This document shows positions 1 through 8,824 of a stretch of 64,000 nt of DNA, piece after piece (positions within the stretch are counted from its first letter, which is position 1; each line of letters opens with the position of its first letter). Source of the stretch: Haloarcula sp. CBA1129 (lineage in GTDB: Archaea > Halobacteriota > Halobacteria > Halobacteriales > Haloarculaceae). The position numbers and the translations under genes are program-made. A model generated the notes under the pieces. The model did not search any database and was not told the origin of the DNA. It saw only the letters and a list, made by a program, of their open reading frames with translations. The DNA is taken from positions 3,224,001-3,288,000 of the forward strand of contig NZ_RKSM01000001.1 in assembly GCF_008729015.1 (NCBI RefSeq), in the 5' to 3' direction.

Positions 1-90
1 TTTCGAACCGGGAATGCCCGTGATGTATTCGCGTCGGGTGTACGCGGGCTTGTCGATGTCCCGGTACATTGAGGCGGGTTTGTCCGACAT
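1..90 (-). CDS. rpl10e: Ribosomal protein L10e, N-terminal 30 residues (cut by window edge)
   Basis: Large-subunit ribosomal protein of the L16/L10e family, which binds near the A site and the 5S rRNA. The reverse strand reads from an ATG at position 90 to the window edge with no stop, giving 30 residues that begin [20 protein letters not shown]. This agrees with the Haloarcula L10e N-terminus as I remember it. Only the first sixth or so of the usual 170 to 180 residues is present. The reading frame and identity are directly visible; the species inference rests on memory. Confidence 0.92.
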   Translation of the reverse strand, partial: MSDKPASMYRDIDKPAYTRREYITGIPGSK

Positions 91-309
91 AGGTACTCTT
101 GGAGAATACGTCGCCGAGCGGCCCAATAAGGGCTTCGAACCCGCCCGGCCGCGTGTCGTGGTGTCTCACACAGCGGCCTACAGCCGCGAACGGCCCCGTA
201 CCGGCCGTCGCTGTGGCCGGGCTCCTGTGTCTCGGTCCGGTGTGAGCTGTCGCCGGTAACACCGCTGTCACCGCGTTCTTTTACGCTTCGCGCGCCTATA
301 GACGGTAAC

Positions 310-1308
310 ATGAATATGCTCGTTGAGGGTGAGTGGCGGACCGACGCGTACGAAACAACGAACGAGGACGGGGCCTTCGACCGGCAGGACACGACCTTCC
401 GAGGCCGGGTGGAGGACGACCCCGACGCACGATTCCAGCCCGAAGCTGGCCGGTATCATCTCTATGCCTGCCGCGCCTGTCCGTGGGCCCACCGGATTCT
501 GGTCGCCCGGAAGCTGCTGGGACTCGAAGACGCCATCACCGTCGACTACGTCGACCCATATCGCGGTGAGGACGGCTGGCAGTTCACGCCCGAGAAGGAG
601 GGCTGCACGCCGGACACGGTCAACGGGTCGGACTACCTCCGCGAGGTCTACGTCGAAGCCGACCCCGACGCGACCTGTCGCGTGACGGTCCCGGTGCTGT
701 GGGACAAGCAGGAGGAGACCATCGTCAACAACGAATCCGAGGAGATTCTCCGGATGCTCGACACCGAGTTCGACGACGTGGCTGACAACGACGTGGACCT
801 CTACCCTGAAGGCTACCAAGCGGAAGTCGATGACATCATTGACGACATCTACGAGCCGATCAACAACGGCGTCTACCGCTGTGGCTTTGCTGACAGCCAG
901 TCGGCCTACGACGAGGCTGTCGAAGAGCTGTTCGACGCCTTAGACCACTGGGATGCCGTGCTCGAAGACCAGCGTTTCCTCGCCGGCGACCGCCTGACCG
1001 AGGCGGACATCTGTCTGTTCACGACGCTCGTCCGCTTCGACGAAGTGTATCACACCCACTTCATGTGCAACCACAAGCTCATCCGCGAGTACGACAACCT
1101 CTGGCCGTACCTCCGAGACCTCTACCAGCTCCCCGGCGTCGCCGAGACGGTGAACATGGACCACATCACGGAGCACTACTACACCACCCACCCCGACGTG
1201 AGCCCGAAGCGAATCGTCCCGATGGGGCCCGACCCCGACTTCGAGGCTGTCCACGACCGCGACGAACTGGCGGGCGACCTCCCCGAGACGCTGTTCCCGA
1301 CGGCGTAA
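310..1308 (+). CDS. Xi-class glutathione S-transferase / glutathionyl-hydroquinone reductase family protein
   Basis: Predicted cytosolic thiol transferase of the YqjG/ECM4 type, which reductively removes glutathione from hydroquinone conjugates. The 332 residues match the family length. The diagnostic catalytic motif C-P-W-A-H-R has its cysteine at residue 57, inside an N-terminal thioredoxin-like domain. An all-helical C-terminal domain follows, with the usual A-G-D-R-L-T-E-A-D-I stretch. The first ATG is used; a second ATG two codons later is equally possible. Haloarchaea are known to use gamma-glutamylcysteine instead of glutathione, so the natural co-substrate is probably not glutathione. 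The gene stands alone, between L10e on the other strand and a pilin-like gene. Confidence 0.85.
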   Translation: MNMLVEGEWRTDAYETTNEDGAFDRQDTTFRGRVEDDPDARFQPEAGRYHLYACRACPWAHRILVARKLLGLEDAITVDYVDPYRGEDGWQFTPEKEGCTPDTVNGSDYLREVYVEADPDATCRVTVPVLWDKQEETIVNNESEEILRMLDTEFDDVADNDVDLYPEGYQAEVDDIIDDIYEPINNGVYRCGFADSQSAYDEAVEELFDALDHWDAVLEDQRFLAGDRLTEADICLFTTLVRFDEVYHTHFMCNHKLIREYDNLWPYLRDLYQLPGVAETVNMDHITEHYYTTHPDVSPKRIVPMGPDPDFEAVHDRDELAGDLPETLFPTA

Positions 1309-1350
1309 GCGACGGCTGGCCGATATCGAACGCTGAGCTGACGCTGCTTC

Positions 1351-1358
1351 TTTTATAC
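1351..1358 (+). promoter_or_regulatory. TATA box of the pilin-like gene
   Basis: The octamer ttttatac lies 23 to 30 bases upstream of the ATG at 1381. This is the spacing expected for a leaderless haloarchaeal transcript starting at or next to the ATG. Confidence 0.55.
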
Positions 1359-1380
1359 ACCCAGTTCTCACCTGTGTTCA

Positions 1381-1884
1381 ATGAGTCGGGTAGATGGACG
1401 AAGCCGGGGCGTAAGTCCGGTTATCGGCGTCGTCATTCTCGTCGGCATTGCTGCTATTCTTGCTGCCACCATCGGTGTGTTCGCGCTCGGCTTCAGCGAG
1501 CAGCGACCCACGCAGGCCCCGCAGGTCGCTATCGTGGCCGACTACAGCGAGCGGACCACCGGCAACGGGGAGTATCTGAATCTCAGCTTCAAAAGCGGCG
1601 AGACCGTCTACAGGGACTCTCTCTCGGTTGTTGTGACGGGCGCGAAAACCTCCGGTGGCAGCGACGTGACGCTGGACACCGACCCGATACAGGCACAGGC
1701 CGCGACGCGGATTACATCGGGCACCCGGATTACGATACATCAGGGCCACTTTTCCGGGACCGGTGGCGGGTCGTATCTGGACCTGAGCGACGCGACGCTT
1801 CGTCTGGTCTGGAACCCGACGAACGAACCGGAGTCTGAAACGTACGTCATCTACCGTTGGCCGGACCCGAGCCAGCGCAACTGA
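1381..1884 (+). CDS. Archaeal type IV pilin-like protein
   Basis: Small exported protein of 167 residues with a class III (prepilin-type) signal. A short basic N-terminus ending in S-R-G is followed by V-S-P-V-I-G-V-V-I-L-V and a hydrophobic helix to about residue 38. This is the Pilin_N arrangement, in which PibD-like peptidase would cut just before the hydrophobic stretch. The rest (about residues 45 to 167) is polar and looks beta-rich. Function is probably adhesion or surface attachment, but no pilus assembly ATPase or membrane gene lies nearby, so it would depend on machinery encoded elsewhere. Transcription is probably leaderless from the TATA box at 1351-1358. Confidence 0.75.
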   Translation: MSRVDGRSRGVSPVIGVVILVGIAAILAATIGVFALGFSEQRPTQAPQVAIVADYSERTTGNGEYLNLSFKSGETVYRDSLSVVVTGAKTSGGSDVTLDTDPIQAQAATRITSGTRITIHQGHFSGTGGGSYLDLSDATLRLVWNPTNEPESETYVIYRWPDPSQRN

Positions 1885-1920
1885 ACAGCTGCTTTGCCTC
1901 CGCTGTCGGACTGTCTCGCT

Positions 1921-2973
1921 TCACTCGGCCAGCGAGAGCGTGACCGCGTCGGTCTCGTAGTCCTCGATGAACGACCCGGAGCCGCCAAGCGAGACAGTCC
2001 GGTCGCCGATGTCGACGACCAGCGTGTGCTCGATGGGGTAGGAGTTGGTCTGTGGTTCGGCGACCCCCTGTTTCGTCTCGATGACGGTGCCCTCGATGGT
2101 GGTTGTGTCGTCGTCTGCCTGTACCGCCCGTACTTCCGCGGAAACGTGGACATCGTGGCCGGCGCGCAGGTGGAGTGTCGCTTGGAGGACGGCGTGGCGG
2201 AAGTCGTGGTAGGTGGCCGGAAGCGGGGCCGGGTCGGTAACGGTCTCCTCGGTGGCCATCAGCCAGTAGTTCCCGAGGAACGAGCCTGACAGCACCGGGA
2301 CGAGCTGTTGCTGGACGAAGGCGATTGCGCGCTGGTCGGAGTTGGTGCGTGTCACCATCTCGGCCGGGGAGACGAGGCCGAACTGGGCGTCGACGGTGAG
2401 CATTATCGGCATCGGCTGGCCCCATGACCGGGCGACGGAGGCAAGCCCGCTCACGTCCTCGGGGCGCAGGTCGTCGGCGCTACTGACGACTAGCATCACG
2501 AGCACGCCGCGGTCGACGGCCGCGACCAGCTCCTCCGATATCTCCGGGAGATACTGCTGGGGAACCGACAGCATGATCTCGCGCTCCGCGTTTCTGATGT
2601 ATTCCGTGAGCCGCTTGATGACTGTCACCCGCGACTTGATGACGTCGAACTGCTGTGGTTCTCGTGCACTTGCCGAGTATCGGGAATCGAGCGCCCCGCT
2701 CATCTCTTCGAGCCGGTCGGTCAGGGCGTCGATGACTTCCTCGGGCGGCCGAGCGCGGATCGTCGTCGGCACGACGTGGTCGTTGACCTCGACGAACCCG
2801 CGGTCTTCGAGCGATTCGCTGATACTGTAGACGTACCGTTTGGAGACACCGGTATCGTCGGCGATTTCGCTTGCTGTGGCCTCGCCGCTGCCGAGAATCG
2901 ACAGGTACGTGTCGACTTCTTTCTCCGACAGACCCAACTGTGCCAGCCTGTCCCTGAGAGTCGAATCGTCCAT
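1921..2973 (-). CDS. TrmB-family sugar-responsive transcriptional regulator
   Basis: Predicted DNA-binding regulator of sugar transport and metabolism. The 350 residues have the TrmB order. A winged helix-turn-helix (about residues 8 to 65) contains the A-S-E-I-A-D-D-T-G-V-S-K recognition unit. A short coiled linker (about 78 to 110) and a phospholipase-D-like sugar-binding fold (about 115 to 250) follow, and then a beta-rich C-terminal TrmB domain. It diverges from the glucoamylase gene across a 172-base spacer and sits at the head of the maltodextrin cluster, so those genes are its likely targets (inference). I could not assign a convincing operator. A TATA-like gttatcc is visible on the minus strand about 27 bases upstream of its ATG. 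Confidence 0.85.
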   Translation of the reverse strand: MDDSTLRDRLAQLGLSEKEVDTYLSILGSGEATASEIADDTGVSKRYVYSISESLEDRGFVEVNDHVVPTTIRARPPEEVIDALTDRLEEMSGALDSRYSASAREPQQFDVIKSRVTVIKRLTEYIRNAEREIMLSVPQQYLPEISEELVAAVDRGVLVMLVVSSADDLRPEDVSGLASVARSWGQPMPIMLTVDAQFGLVSPAEMVTRTNSDQRAIAFVQQQLVPVLSGSFLGNYWLMATEETVTDPAPLPATYHDFRHAVLQATLHLRAGHDVHVSAEVRAVQADDDTTTIEGTVIETKQGVAEPQTNSYPIEHTLVVDIGDRTVSLGGSGSFIEDYETDAVTLSLAE

Positions 2974-3112
2974 CTGTTCACATCTGGTAACGGCGGCGGA
3001 TAACTGTGTTTCGGTGCTGTGTAGCCCGGAAACGCCTTGGAGCCGCCGGCGGGGGACGTACCGTCGACGGTCTCGCGCCAGCAGTCACAAGAATGAATAA
3101 CTATTACACCAT

Positions 3113-3120
3113 ATTTTATA
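3113..3120 (+). promoter_or_regulatory. TATA box of the glucoamylase gene
   Basis: attttata lies 26 to 33 bases upstream of the ATG at 3146. This supports that start over an in-frame ATG 21 bases earlier, which would fall too close to the box. The spacer is shared with the divergent TrmB-type regulator gene. Confidence 0.55.
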
Positions 3121-3145
3121 TCCCTTGCAGTGGTGTCTCTCTCCA

Positions 3146-5164
3146 ATGACGCTCCGGACGGCACTCAACGACTTCAAGCGGACGCGGGACCGCCGCCACC
3201 AGTTCCCGGGTGAACTGCGCTCTACGACGGGCTTTTTCTCCGGACTCGACAGTCGGCTAGTGCACATTGACCGCGATGGCTCACTACGGGACTACTCCTA
3301 TCCGCTGTGTGGACTCACGGGGATCGACCGCTCGCGGTTCGGCATCGACACAGGTTCGACGACGTGGTTCAGCGCTGACGCCGACCAGCGGTATCTCGGT
3401 GACGCTGGCGTCGTCGAGACTATCCACGACTGCGGCGACTGGGCAGTTGTCCAGACAGACTGTACTATCGAACAGGCACACGTCACTCGGTTCGAACTCC
3501 GCGGCGATGCACCCGCTGACGCGTCATTACGGGCGTTCGTTGACTTCGCACCGGACGGGCGCGACGGCCAGCAAAGCCTGTTGATGCACGGAAACACCGT
3601 CGAGGCCTACCACCGGTCCGAACACGACTTCGCTGGCGTCTCTACCGACCTCGACACCGTGCAGGGCCAGATTCCCGAGCGGCTGCCCGAACTCGTCGAC
3701 GACGACCCGGTTTCGTTCCCCCGGGCGACCGGGGAGCGGCGGTACGAGGATACGACGCTGACCGGCGGTGTCCTGCTGTCTGCGCCGTTCGTCGACGGCG
3801 GCGTCACACTGGCGACGCTGCTGACGGACACGGACGAAACTGACCGCGACGCGGCGCTGTCGACCATCGACCGACTGGTGAGTGACCGCCACACCTCGGA
3901 GACGCTGCTCGAAGCGGGTCAGGCACAGCGGCGATGGACCGCGCCTGCGGACACGCCGAGTCGTGAGAGCGTTGTCTCCGACCTTCGGGTCCTCTCGCTG
4001 CTTTCGGCCACGAACGGAGCCAGAATCGCTGCCCCCGACTTCGACCCGTACTACGTCACCTCCGGCGGCTACGGCTACACGTGGTTCCGAGACGACGCCG
4101 AGATATCGGCGTTCCTGCTCGAAGCCGACGAGACCTTCGGCCTCGGACTGGCGTCGTGGCACCAGCGCTCCGCCGAGTTCTACTGTCGCACCCAGCACCC
4201 GGACGGCAGTTGGCCCCACCGGGTCTGGCCCGGCGACGAGACGCTCGCGCCGGGCTGGGCGAACGCCCGGCTCGAAAGCGGCGCGGACGCGGACTATCAG
4301 GCTGACCAAACCGCAAGCGTCACCAGCTTCCTCGCGACGTATCTCCGGACTGGCGAGCCGACCGACCCGGAGCGCATCGAGACCACGCTCGGGCGCGCCG
4401 TCGAGAGCATCGACGACACGCTGGCCGACGACGGTCTCCCGGTCGCCTGCCAGAACGCATGGGAGAATATGCAGGGGCGGTTCACACACACCGCTGCGAC
4501 CTTCCTGCACGCCTACGCGGCCGTCGCCCGCGCACCCGTCTGTGCAGCGCTCCGGGACCACGCCCGGTCACAGGCCGAGACGGTGCTGTCGGCGCTGGAC
4601 AGCCTGTGGACCGGTGACCGCTACGCACTCCGCGAACACGACGGGACCATCGACGACCGTCTGGATTCTGCGACGCTGGCTCTCCCCGCAGCCTGTCGTG
4701 TCGCCGCCGAGACCGTCGATCTGTCGACCGAGACTCGTGAACGGCTCTGGACCCACGTCGAGACGACACTCGACGGGCTGGAACGGGACACCGGCGATAT
4801 CCGCGGTCTCATCCGCTTCGAGGGCGACGACTGGCGGCGTGGCTCGCAAGACCGAGAGAAAATCTGGACCGTCTCGACGGCGTGGGGCGCAAACAGCGCC
4901 GCTCAACTCGGTGCGCTCCTGCGCGATGCCGACGACAGCCGGGCGGCGGCGGCCTACGCCCGGTCCCGTGATCTGCTGGGCGAGATTCTCCCCGGCGGCT
5001 CGCTCGTCCAGTCCAGCGGCTACCTCCCTGAGCAACTGTTCGACGACGGGACGCCGGACTGTGGCACGCCGCTCGGCTGGCCCCACGCACTCCGGCTAGC
5101 GACGGTCGCCCACCTCGCTGACGCCGGGGAGCTCACTGCCGAGCCGCTGGGCGTCCGCGAGTAA
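3146..5164 (+). CDS. GH15 glucoamylase / glucan 1,4-alpha-glucosidase family protein
   Basis: Predicted glycoside hydrolase releasing glucose from the ends of maltodextrins. The 672 residues comprise an N-terminal beta-sandwich (to about 270) followed by the (alpha/alpha)6 barrel of GH15. The general acid is probably Glu440 in N-A-W-E-N, and the general base Glu629 in Y-L-P-E-Q followed by G-T-P-L-G-W-P-H. The substrate motif Y-T-W-F-R-D-D is also present. There is no signal peptide, so the enzyme should act in the cytosol on imported oligosaccharides. The start follows the TATA spacing. It lies between the TrmB-like regulator and the importer ATPase, consistent with a maltodextrin utilisation role. 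Trehalase-type activity cannot be excluded. Confidence 0.88.
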   Translation: MTLRTALNDFKRTRDRRHQFPGELRSTTGFFSGLDSRLVHIDRDGSLRDYSYPLCGLTGIDRSRFGIDTGSTTWFSADADQRYLGDAGVVETIHDCGDWAVVQTDCTIEQAHVTRFELRGDAPADASLRAFVDFAPDGRDGQQSLLMHGNTVEAYHRSEHDFAGVSTDLDTVQGQIPERLPELVDDDPVSFPRATGERRYEDTTLTGGVLLSAPFVDGGVTLATLLTDTDETDRDAALSTIDRLVSDRHTSETLLEAGQAQRRWTAPADTPSRESVVSDLRVLSLLSATNGARIAAPDFDPYYVTSGGYGYTWFRDDAEISAFLLEADETFGLGLASWHQRSAEFYCRTQHPDGSWPHRVWPGDETLAPGWANARLESGADADYQADQTASVTSFLATYLRTGEPTDPERIETTLGRAVESIDDTLADDGLPVACQNAWENMQGRFTHTAATFLHAYAAVARAPVCAALRDHARSQAETVLSALDSLWTGDRYALREHDGTIDDRLDSATLALPAACRVAAETVDLSTETRERLWTHVETTLDGLERDTGDIRGLIRFEGDDWRRGSQDREKIWTVSTAWGANSAAQLGALLRDADDSRAAAAYARSRDLLGEILPGGSLVQSSGYLPEQLFDDGTPDCGTPLGWPHALRLATVAHLADAGELTAEPLGVRE

Positions 5165-5167
5165 CTC

Positions 5168-5172
5168 TTTTT
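5168..5172 (+). terminator. T-tract after the glucoamylase gene
   Basis: Five consecutive T residues start 4 bases after the stop codon. Short U-tracts are the usual archaeal termination signal, so this is a plausible but weak terminator. Confidence 0.3.
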
Positions 5173-5254
5173 CCACACCTAGTTTCCCCAAAGCTTCGAG
5201 GGAGAGTAGGAACTGTATAACTGGTCGAAAACAGCGACTACGGCCGAGAGTGGA

Positions 5255-6421
5255 CTACTGCGGCGTCGCGACAGGCGCGTCTTCGCTGGCCGTAACTGTC
5301 TCGCCGGTCTCCGGGTCGAACAGGTGGACGGCGGATTCATCGAATGAGACCTGTACGCGGTCGCCGATGGCTGGCTCCACGTCGGTGCTCACTCTGGCGA
5401 TGAAATCCGGCGCGCCGTCGCCCTCGAACCCGGTCTTCGACTCGCCCAGATTGAGATAGAGGTAGTTGTCGCTGCCGACGGGTTCGAGCACGTCAACAGT
5501 CGCCGGGACGGCGTTCTGGTCGCCGCCGTCGCTGACGGAGACGTGTTCCGGTCGGATACCCAGCACGTACGAACCGCCTTCGATGTCGCCGAAGGCACTG
5601 GCACGGCCACCCGTGAGATCATAAGCGAAGTCGTCGTTAGCGCCGGTGAGGCGCACGCCGCTGCTGAGCGGTTCCGCGGTCACGTCGAGGAAGTTCATTG
5701 ACGGCGAGCCGACGAAGCCGCCGACGAACTGGTTCGTCGGGTTCTCGTACACCGTCTTCGGCCGGCCGGCTTGCTGGAGTCGCCCGTCGTTGAGGATGAC
5801 GATGCGGTCGCCCATCGTCATGGCTTCCTCTTGATCGTGGGTGACGTAGACGGCCGTGATGCCGAGTTCCTCCTGCAGGCGCTGGATTTCGGTCCGCATC
5901 GTCGTCCGGAGCTTCGCGTCGAGGTTGCTGAGTGGCTCGTCGAAGAGGAACACGTCGGGTTCGCGAACGATAGCGCGCCCGAGTGCGACACGCTGTTTCT
6001 GCCCGCCCGAGAGCTGGTCCGGTGTGTCATCGAGCAGGTCCCCGATACCCATCATCTCGGCCGTCTCGATGACTCGCTCCTGCCGTTCCTCCTTCGAGAG
6101 GTCCGTGCTCATCCGGAGGCCAAACGCCATGTTTTGTCGGATGGACTTGTGCGGATACAGCGCGTAGTTCTGAAACACCATCGCAACGTCGCGCTTACGG
6201 GCGTGGACGTCCGTTACGTCCTCGTCGCCGATGCGGATACGACCGCTCGTCGGCCGTTCGAGTCCGGCAATCATCCGCAGTGTCGTCGATTTGCCACACC
6301 CCGACGGACCGACCACCGTTACGAACTCCCCGTCGTCGATGGACAGGTCGATGTCGTCGACCGCCACGATAGAGCCACCGTCGAACTCCTTGCGGAGACC
6401 GTCTAGTTCGAGACTCGCCAT
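5255..6421 (-). CDS. Sugar ABC importer ATP-binding protein (MalK/UgpC/MsmX type)
   Basis: Nucleotide-binding subunit that should power the carbohydrate importer encoded at 8.8 to 12.2 kb. The 388 residues have Walker [10 protein letters not shown] near residue 40, signature L-S-G-G-Q-K-Q-R, Walker [14 protein letters not shown], and the extra C-terminal TOBE/OB regulatory domain (about 240 to 370) typical of the MalK class. The start is placed at the ATG giving MASLELDGL; an in-frame ATG seven codons earlier adds residues not seen in the family. It is followed on the same strand by no other importer gene, and the GH13 amylase lies upstream on the same strand, so the two may be co-transcribed. 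Confidence 0.92.
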   Translation of the reverse strand: MASLELDGLRKEFDGGSIVAVDDIDLSIDDGEFVTVVGPSGCGKSTTLRMIAGLERPTSGRIRIGDEDVTDVHARKRDVAMVFQNYALYPHKSIRQNMAFGLRMSTDLSKEERQERVIETAEMMGIGDLLDDTPDQLSGGQKQRVALGRAIVREPDVFLFDEPLSNLDAKLRTTMRTEIQRLQEELGITAVYVTHDQEEAMTMGDRIVILNDGRLQQAGRPKTVYENPTNQFVGGFVGSPSMNFLDVTAEPLSSGVRLTGANDDFAYDLTGGRASAFGDIEGGSYVLGIRPEHVSVSDGGDQNAVPATVDVLEPVGSDNYLYLNLGESKTGFEGDGAPDFIARVSTDVEPAIGDRVQVSFDESAVHLFDPETGETVTASEDAPVATPQ

Positions 6422-6513
6422 TACACAGAGTCTCACACCCATCGCTAATAAGTTTGATGGGATTTTTCATAGAAGTTCTAGCACAGTCGAAGCGGTCGTG
6501 AAACCGAGAACCG

Positions 6514-8613
6514 TCAGCGCTCTCTCGATGCCGGTGCGACGACGATATCTCTGACCTCGACCGTCCCGCCGCTGCTGATCGGGTCGCCGCCGAGGAGGTC
6601 GGTACCCCCGATTTGGGTGTCGACCGAGACGTTCGCTGTCCCGTCGCCGAAGTGCAGAACGACCACCAGCGTCTCGTCACCGTCGGTGCGTTCGTAGGCG
6701 ACAACCGCCTCCGCATCGCCCGTTTCGACGGTGTGGGGAACCGGGCGTACCTCAGATGCACGCAGTGGGGCGTGATCCGCGCGGAGCGCCACCAGTCGTC
6801 GGTGGAAGTCGGTCAGGGCGTTGTCGCCGTCGTGCCAACGCATCGTTCCCCGCTGTTGCTCGACGCCGCGCTCTTGACCGGCGTATATCATCGGCGTTCC
6901 GGGAAGCGTGAACGTGGCTCCGACGGCCGCCCGAAGCGATGTCTCACCGCATTCGTCGAGGTAACGGTCCTCGTCGTGATTGTCGATATACCGCATGTGG
7001 CCGGTGCGGTCGGGGTAGCCGTGCTCGACCGACGCATCAACTGCTTCGAACAGCGACGACGCCGGTTTCTCACCGGTTCCGATGTCCCGGAGCGTGTCGA
7101 ATAGGTCCGTGTCGTAGTGAACGTCGAACTCGTTTTCGGCGAACGCGGCGTCACGCGGGACCGTCTCGTCGAGCAGCAGGAACTCGGGGTCGTCGGCTTT
7201 CACCTGCTCCCGGACTTCCTTCCAGAACCCGTGTGGTACGCCCCAAGCGACGTCACAGCGGAACCCGTCGACCACGTCGCGCCAGTCGTCCACCACATCG
7301 AGCATCCAGCGGCGGACGGCGAGCGAATCGTAGTTGAGGTTCGGGATTCGCGTCCAGTTGAAGTAGTGGCCCGGCGCGTCTTCGCCAGCCCAGTCGATGT
7401 CGGAGACGTCACGTGACGCCGGTATCCGCTCGTAATAGTCGGCGTACTCGGAGACGCCGGCTCGGTGGAGCTGGAACGCCGGATGGTCCCGCGAGCTGTG
7501 GTTGATGACCAGATCGAATACCACGCGGATGCCGGCCTCGTGGAGTCGGTCGACCAGCGATTCGAACTCCTCGCGAGTCCCAAGGTCCTCGGCGGTGTCG
7601 AAGAAGTCGGTGATGTGGTAGCCATGGCGGGTCGGACTCGCCTGAATGGGGGTGAGCCACACCACGTCGACGCCCAGCGACTCGATGTAGGGGACCCGCC
7701 GCTCGATGGCCTCGAAGGTCGTGTCGACGGTTTCGCCGGCAAACGACCGGACGAATATCTCGTAGATGGTGGCGTCGCTGACCCACGTCGGCGGGTCGGC
7801 GGGCCGCGAGACAGTCGCTGGGGGGTCTGTGGTCCCGCCCTCGCTCCCGTCACCCCTCTCCACGACTAGCGTGTCCGCGACGCTGTGACGCTCGGCGACA
7901 GCGACAGCGTGAAGCCGGGCTGTTTCGGGCAGGGCCTCGTGTGGCACCCGGAGTTCATTGCCGTCGATGGTCACCGCGGACTCCTCCAGCGCGTCGCGGT
8001 CGTCGAGGTAGAATTCGACCATCGGCTCGCTCCCCGACGGGGCCGCGCGGGCGTCCGCTGAGACGACGAAGTCCCCGTCTACTGTCTCTCCAGTGAGTTC
8101 GACCCGCGGCCGGCCGGGCCCTTCAATAGTGACCTCGTCGGTCGCAATCGCTTCGAAGGAGCCGTCGAAGCTGAAGATAGCGTGGTGGGTCCCCGGTGGC
8201 AGGTCGGTCTCGATGATCCACTCGTCGCCATCGCGCTCGGCCCAGTGTGTCCCCATCGTGAAGTCGTTGAACTTCCCGATAACGATGGCGCGGTCGGCGA
8301 CGGCGAAATCGGTGCTCTCGCCATCGTCGCCGAAGTCGCCTTTCGCGACGCTGAACCGGCCCGTCTCGGTGACCGCTGGGAACGCCCGAATGACCTGTTC
8401 GTGCGTGCCGTCCGGGGCGGTTAGCTCGGCTCGATAGACGCCCGGTGTGTCGGGGTCGAGGTGACAGACCGGGCCGTCGCCAAGCGTCGCTGTACTCGCC
8501 GCTGGCCGCTCGACTAACCGCCACTCGGCAGCCATATCGGGATCGGGCTGGCGCGGGGCCAGTTCGACCGATTCGCCGACGGTTGCGAACCGCGGCGGGC
8601 CTGGATGGTGCAT
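6514..8613 (-). CDS. GH13 alpha-amylase / maltodextrin-degrading enzyme
   Basis: Predicted alpha-glucan hydrolase of 699 residues. An N-terminal beta-rich region of about 270 residues contains two sandwich-like segments, including a probable starch-binding or neopullulanase-type domain. A (beta/alpha)8 barrel and a C-terminal beta domain follow. The conserved GH13 regions are all present: D-L-V-I-N-H, the nucleophile Asp454 in G-F-R-C-D-V-A-W, the acid/base Glu483 in L-L-L-D-E-T, and Asp547 in D-N-H-D-E-D. No signal peptide is seen, so it is probably intracellular, like cyclomaltodextrinases and neopullulanases. Its start region faces the binding-protein gene across a 211-base divergent spacer, which suggests shared control. 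Confidence 0.88.
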   Translation of the reverse strand: MHHPGPPRFATVGESVELAPRQPDPDMAAEWRLVERPAASTATLGDGPVCHLDPDTPGVYRAELTAPDGTHEQVIRAFPAVTETGRFSVAKGDFGDDGESTDFAVADRAIVIGKFNDFTMGTHWAERDGDEWIIETDLPPGTHHAIFSFDGSFEAIATDEVTIEGPGRPRVELTGETVDGDFVVSADARAAPSGSEPMVEFYLDDRDALEESAVTIDGNELRVPHEALPETARLHAVAVAERHSVADTLVVERGDGSEGGTTDPPATVSRPADPPTWVSDATIYEIFVRSFAGETVDTTFEAIERRVPYIESLGVDVVWLTPIQASPTRHGYHITDFFDTAEDLGTREEFESLVDRLHEAGIRVVFDLVINHSSRDHPAFQLHRAGVSEYADYYERIPASRDVSDIDWAGEDAPGHYFNWTRIPNLNYDSLAVRRWMLDVVDDWRDVVDGFRCDVAWGVPHGFWKEVREQVKADDPEFLLLDETVPRDAAFAENEFDVHYDTDLFDTLRDIGTGEKPASSLFEAVDASVEHGYPDRTGHMRYIDNHDEDRYLDECGETSLRAAVGATFTLPGTPMIYAGQERGVEQQRGTMRWHDGDNALTDFHRRLVALRADHAPLRASEVRPVPHTVETGDAEAVVAYERTDGDETLVVVLHFGDGTANVSVDTQIGGTDLLGGDPISSGGTVEVRDIVVAPASRER

Positions 8614-8824
8614 ACGCCTACGGTGCGGGGACGGTCCCGTGAGTGTTACGCTTCCGGTTGAATTTTAGAAAAGATATTACCTCGCTTATTTTCCCGCGCC
8701 TGATTTGTTGAAACCCATATACGTCGCGGCGACTTCACGCCGATTCCCGGAATCTATCATCATTGTCTCCTTCGATTTCCGAATGATTTAAGTTATGAAG
8801 GACTATTTCATCCCATATCTATCC

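Noticed and set aside
14-259. 81-codon plus-strand frame near the left edge
   Set aside because: It is antisense to the L10e start and its translation is Arg-rich and unlike haloarchaeal proteins.
3527-4561. Long minus-strand open frame opposite the glucoamylase gene
   Set aside because: Shadow frame of a gene with both catalytic glutamates identified on the plus strand.
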